From the NCBI GenBank assembly GCA_016929985.1, contig JAFGIH010000081.1, positions 1 to 6,825 of the forward strand: a stretch of DNA of 6,825 nucleotides, given 5' to 3'. Numbering within the stretch: position 1 is the first letter of the stretch; each line of letters opens with the position of its first letter. The position numbers and the translations under genes are program-made. Of the stretch, positions 5,394 to 6,825 are shown one piece after another. Source of the stretch: Thermoleophilia bacterium. Its GTDB lineage: Bacteria > Actinomycetota > Thermoleophilia > RBG-16-64-13. A model generated the notes under the pieces. That model was not told the origin of the DNA, made no database searches, and saw only the letters and a list, made by a program, of their open reading frames with translations.

Positions 5394-6825
5394 ACTCCAT
5401 CTCGAAGTGGAACACCCCTTCGTTCAGCTTGGAGGTCACCTTCATGCCGCTGTGGTTGATGACCGCCTGCATGGCCTTGTTGTCGCGCATGACCTCGGCC
5501 GTGAAGCCGGCGATGCCGTTGCGCTTGGCGATGATGGCGAGATGCTTCATGATGAAGCCCCCGATGCCCCTCCGCTGCCAGTCGTCGCGCACCACGAATG
5601 CCACCTCGGCCCGGTTCGTCTTCTGGTCGAGGTAGTAGCGGCCGATGGCGATGATCTCTTCGCCATGGGCTTCGGGTACCGTCCCCACGATGGCCACTTC
5701 GTTGCGGTGGTCCACATACACGAAGTTCTGCAACTGCTTCCGGGGGATGCGCTTCATGTGCGACATGTAGCGGTAGTACACGGTCTCCTGCGAGAGCGAG
5801 TAGAACAGGTCGCGGGTGCCGTGTTCATCCGTGGGGTTCATCGGGCGGAAGCTGATGAGGGTGCCGTCGTCGAGGAGCATCGTGGTGCGCACCTCTTTGG
5901 GCCCCACGGTGAGGCGTCCCTCCACGTCCGCCATCTCCGGACGCACCCACTTGTACTCGATGGCTTTCGAGAGCAGTTCCTCGCGGAAGTCGGGGTGAGC
6001 GATGGTGATGAGAGCCATGGCCCGCTCCTGCACGCTCTTGCCGTGCAGGTAGGCGACCCCGTACTCGGTCACCACGTAGTGGACGGCGCCTCTGGTGGTG
6101 ACGACGCCCGCTCCGGGCTGGAGCGCGGCGACGATGCGCGATACCGTCCCGTCTTTGGCGGTGGATGGCAGAGCGATGATGGCGCGGCCGTCGGTGGAGC
6201 GGCCTGCGCCCTGGTTGAAGTCGGACTGCCCTCCGATGCCCGAATAGAAACTGGTGCCGAGTGAGTCGGAGCAGACCTGGCCGGTCAGATCGACCTCGAG
6301 GGCGGTGTTGATGGCCACCATCTTGTTCTGCTGCCCGATGATGAAGGGGTCGTTCACATACTCGGTCGGGTTGAAAGAGAACACCGGGTTGTTATTCACG
6401 TAGTCGTAGAGCGCTTTGGTGCCCATGGCGAAGCTGGTGACGATCTTGCCCCGGTCCAAAGACTTCTGGCTGCCGGTTATGACTCCAGATTCGACGAGGG
6501 GGATGATCGCATCGGTGACCATCTCGGTATGGATCCCCAAGTCCTTCTTGTCTCTGAGGAGCGAGACGACCGCGTGCGGGATGCGCCCGATGCCCACCTC
6601 GATGGTGGAGCCGTCTTCAACGAGCGAGGCGATGTGCTCGCCGATGGCCTGAGGGACGGTCAACGAATCAGAGGCCCACGTGCCCGCTTTGACGTCGTCG
6701 ATGAAACCCGAGTAGGAGGTCTCGATGAGAGGCTCGTCGACCGGGACGAGAACATCGAGGTCGAGCACACTCACAAAGCTGTCACCGAGCGTCCACGGCA
6801 TCTGCGGGTTGACCTGGGCGATGAC
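5389..6825 (-). CDS. Acetyl-CoA hydrolase/CoA-transferase fused to a C-terminal GNAT acetyltransferase domain (5' cut by window edge)
   Basis: 478 codons are visible plus the TGA stop at 5391-5389. The frame is open to the right edge (VIAQVNPQMPWTLGD), so the start lies beyond the window and roughly 150 residues are probably missing. Numbering from the window edge, the CoA-transferase part covers about 1-310: EVGIGRIPHAV near 76-86, HTEM with the likely acyl-accepting Glu101 (codon 6525-6523), SGIGGQSDFNQGAGR near 195-209 and TEYGVAYLHGKS near 253-264. It moves CoA between acetyl-CoA and a carboxylate, or hydrolyses acyl-CoA. From about residue 313 a GNAT domain follows, with the acetyl-CoA-binding signature DDWQRRGIGG near 414-423. 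The order matches the known bifunctional acetyl-CoA hydrolase/GNAT family. The visible internal ATG at 6801-6799 is not the start. It converges on the plus-strand run and its promoter is outside the window. The acceptor acid is unknown. Confidence 0.93.
   Translation of the reverse strand, partial: VIAQVNPQMPWTLGDSFVSVLDLDVLVPVDEPLIETSYSGFIDDVKAGTWASDSLTVPQAIGEHIASLVEDGSTIEVGIGRIPHAVVSLLRDKKDLGIHTEMVTDAIIPLVESGVITGSQKSLDRGKIVTSFAMGTKALYDYVNNNPVFSFNPTEYVNDPFIIGQQNKMVAINTALEVDLTGQVCSDSLGTSFYSGIGGQSDFNQGAGRSTDGRAIIALPSTAKDGTVSRIVAALQPGAGVVTTRGAVHYVVTEYGVAYLHGKSVQERAMALITIAHPDFREELLSKAIEYKWVRPEMADVEGRLTVGPKEVRTTMLLDDGTLISFRPMNPTDEHGTRDLFYSLSQETVYYRYMSHMKRIPRKQLQNFVYVDHRNEVAIVGTVPEAHGEEIIAIGRYYLDQKTNRAEVAFVVRDDWQRRGIGGFIMKHLAIIAKRNGIAGFTAEVMRDNKAMQAVINHSGMKVTSKLNEGVFHFEMEF

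Noticed and set aside
5407..6264. A 285-codon plus-strand open frame opposite the CoA-transferase/GNAT gene
   Set aside because: Its product is His-, Val- and Asp-rich low-complexity sequence typical of the antisense shadow of a GC-rich gene, while the minus-strand frame has clear catalytic motifs.

Overview
The window is GC-rich bacterial DNA, by eye around 60-65% G+C, with frequent GTG/TTG starts and very short gene spacers. It suggests a free-living, high-GC bacterium. A deep-branching or anaerobic actinobacterial lineage would fit the codon use and gene mix, but nothing here fixes the taxon. No tRNA, rRNA, insertion sequence or CRISPR array was seen.

Layout: positions 1-114 hold the last 37 codons of an unrecognised plus-strand gene. 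A structured leader (about 139-190) precedes a tight plus-strand run of six genes: a PhoU-like DUF47 protein (192-905), a PiT-family phosphate transporter with a TTG start (948-1961), a second DUF47 paralogue (1970-2689), a CbiR-like TIM-barrel cobamide-remodelling hydrolase (2770-3543, with coding continuity upstream), a Nit1-type carbon-nitrogen hydrolase (3565-4368) and a TMEM68/MGAT-like acyltransferase (4379-5164). Spacers between annotated ends are 8-42 bases, except before the CbiR-like gene, whose true start is unclear. One transcript is plausible. Positions 5165-5388 are a convergent intergenic region packed with hairpins. The minus-strand gene 5389-6825 runs off the right edge and encodes an acetyl-CoA hydrolase/CoA-transferase fused to a C-terminal GNAT acetyltransferase domain.

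How the genes work together: the first three make a coherent phosphate-uptake module, a low-affinity PiT permease bracketed by two closely related DUF47 proteins that probably control it. The next three handle a cobamide, an amide metabolite and a lipid acyl group. They share no obvious pathway with phosphate uptake and may only be co-transcribed.

Points most worth checking: (1) the DUF47-PiT-DUF47 sandwich; (2) a leader with two mutually exclusive hairpins, one burying the ribosome-binding site; (3) a CbiR-like gene whose conserved N-terminus lies upstream of any canonical start codon; (4) a convergent intergenic region with a perfect 20-bp inverted repeat and three ~30-bp hairpin-bearing repeats.
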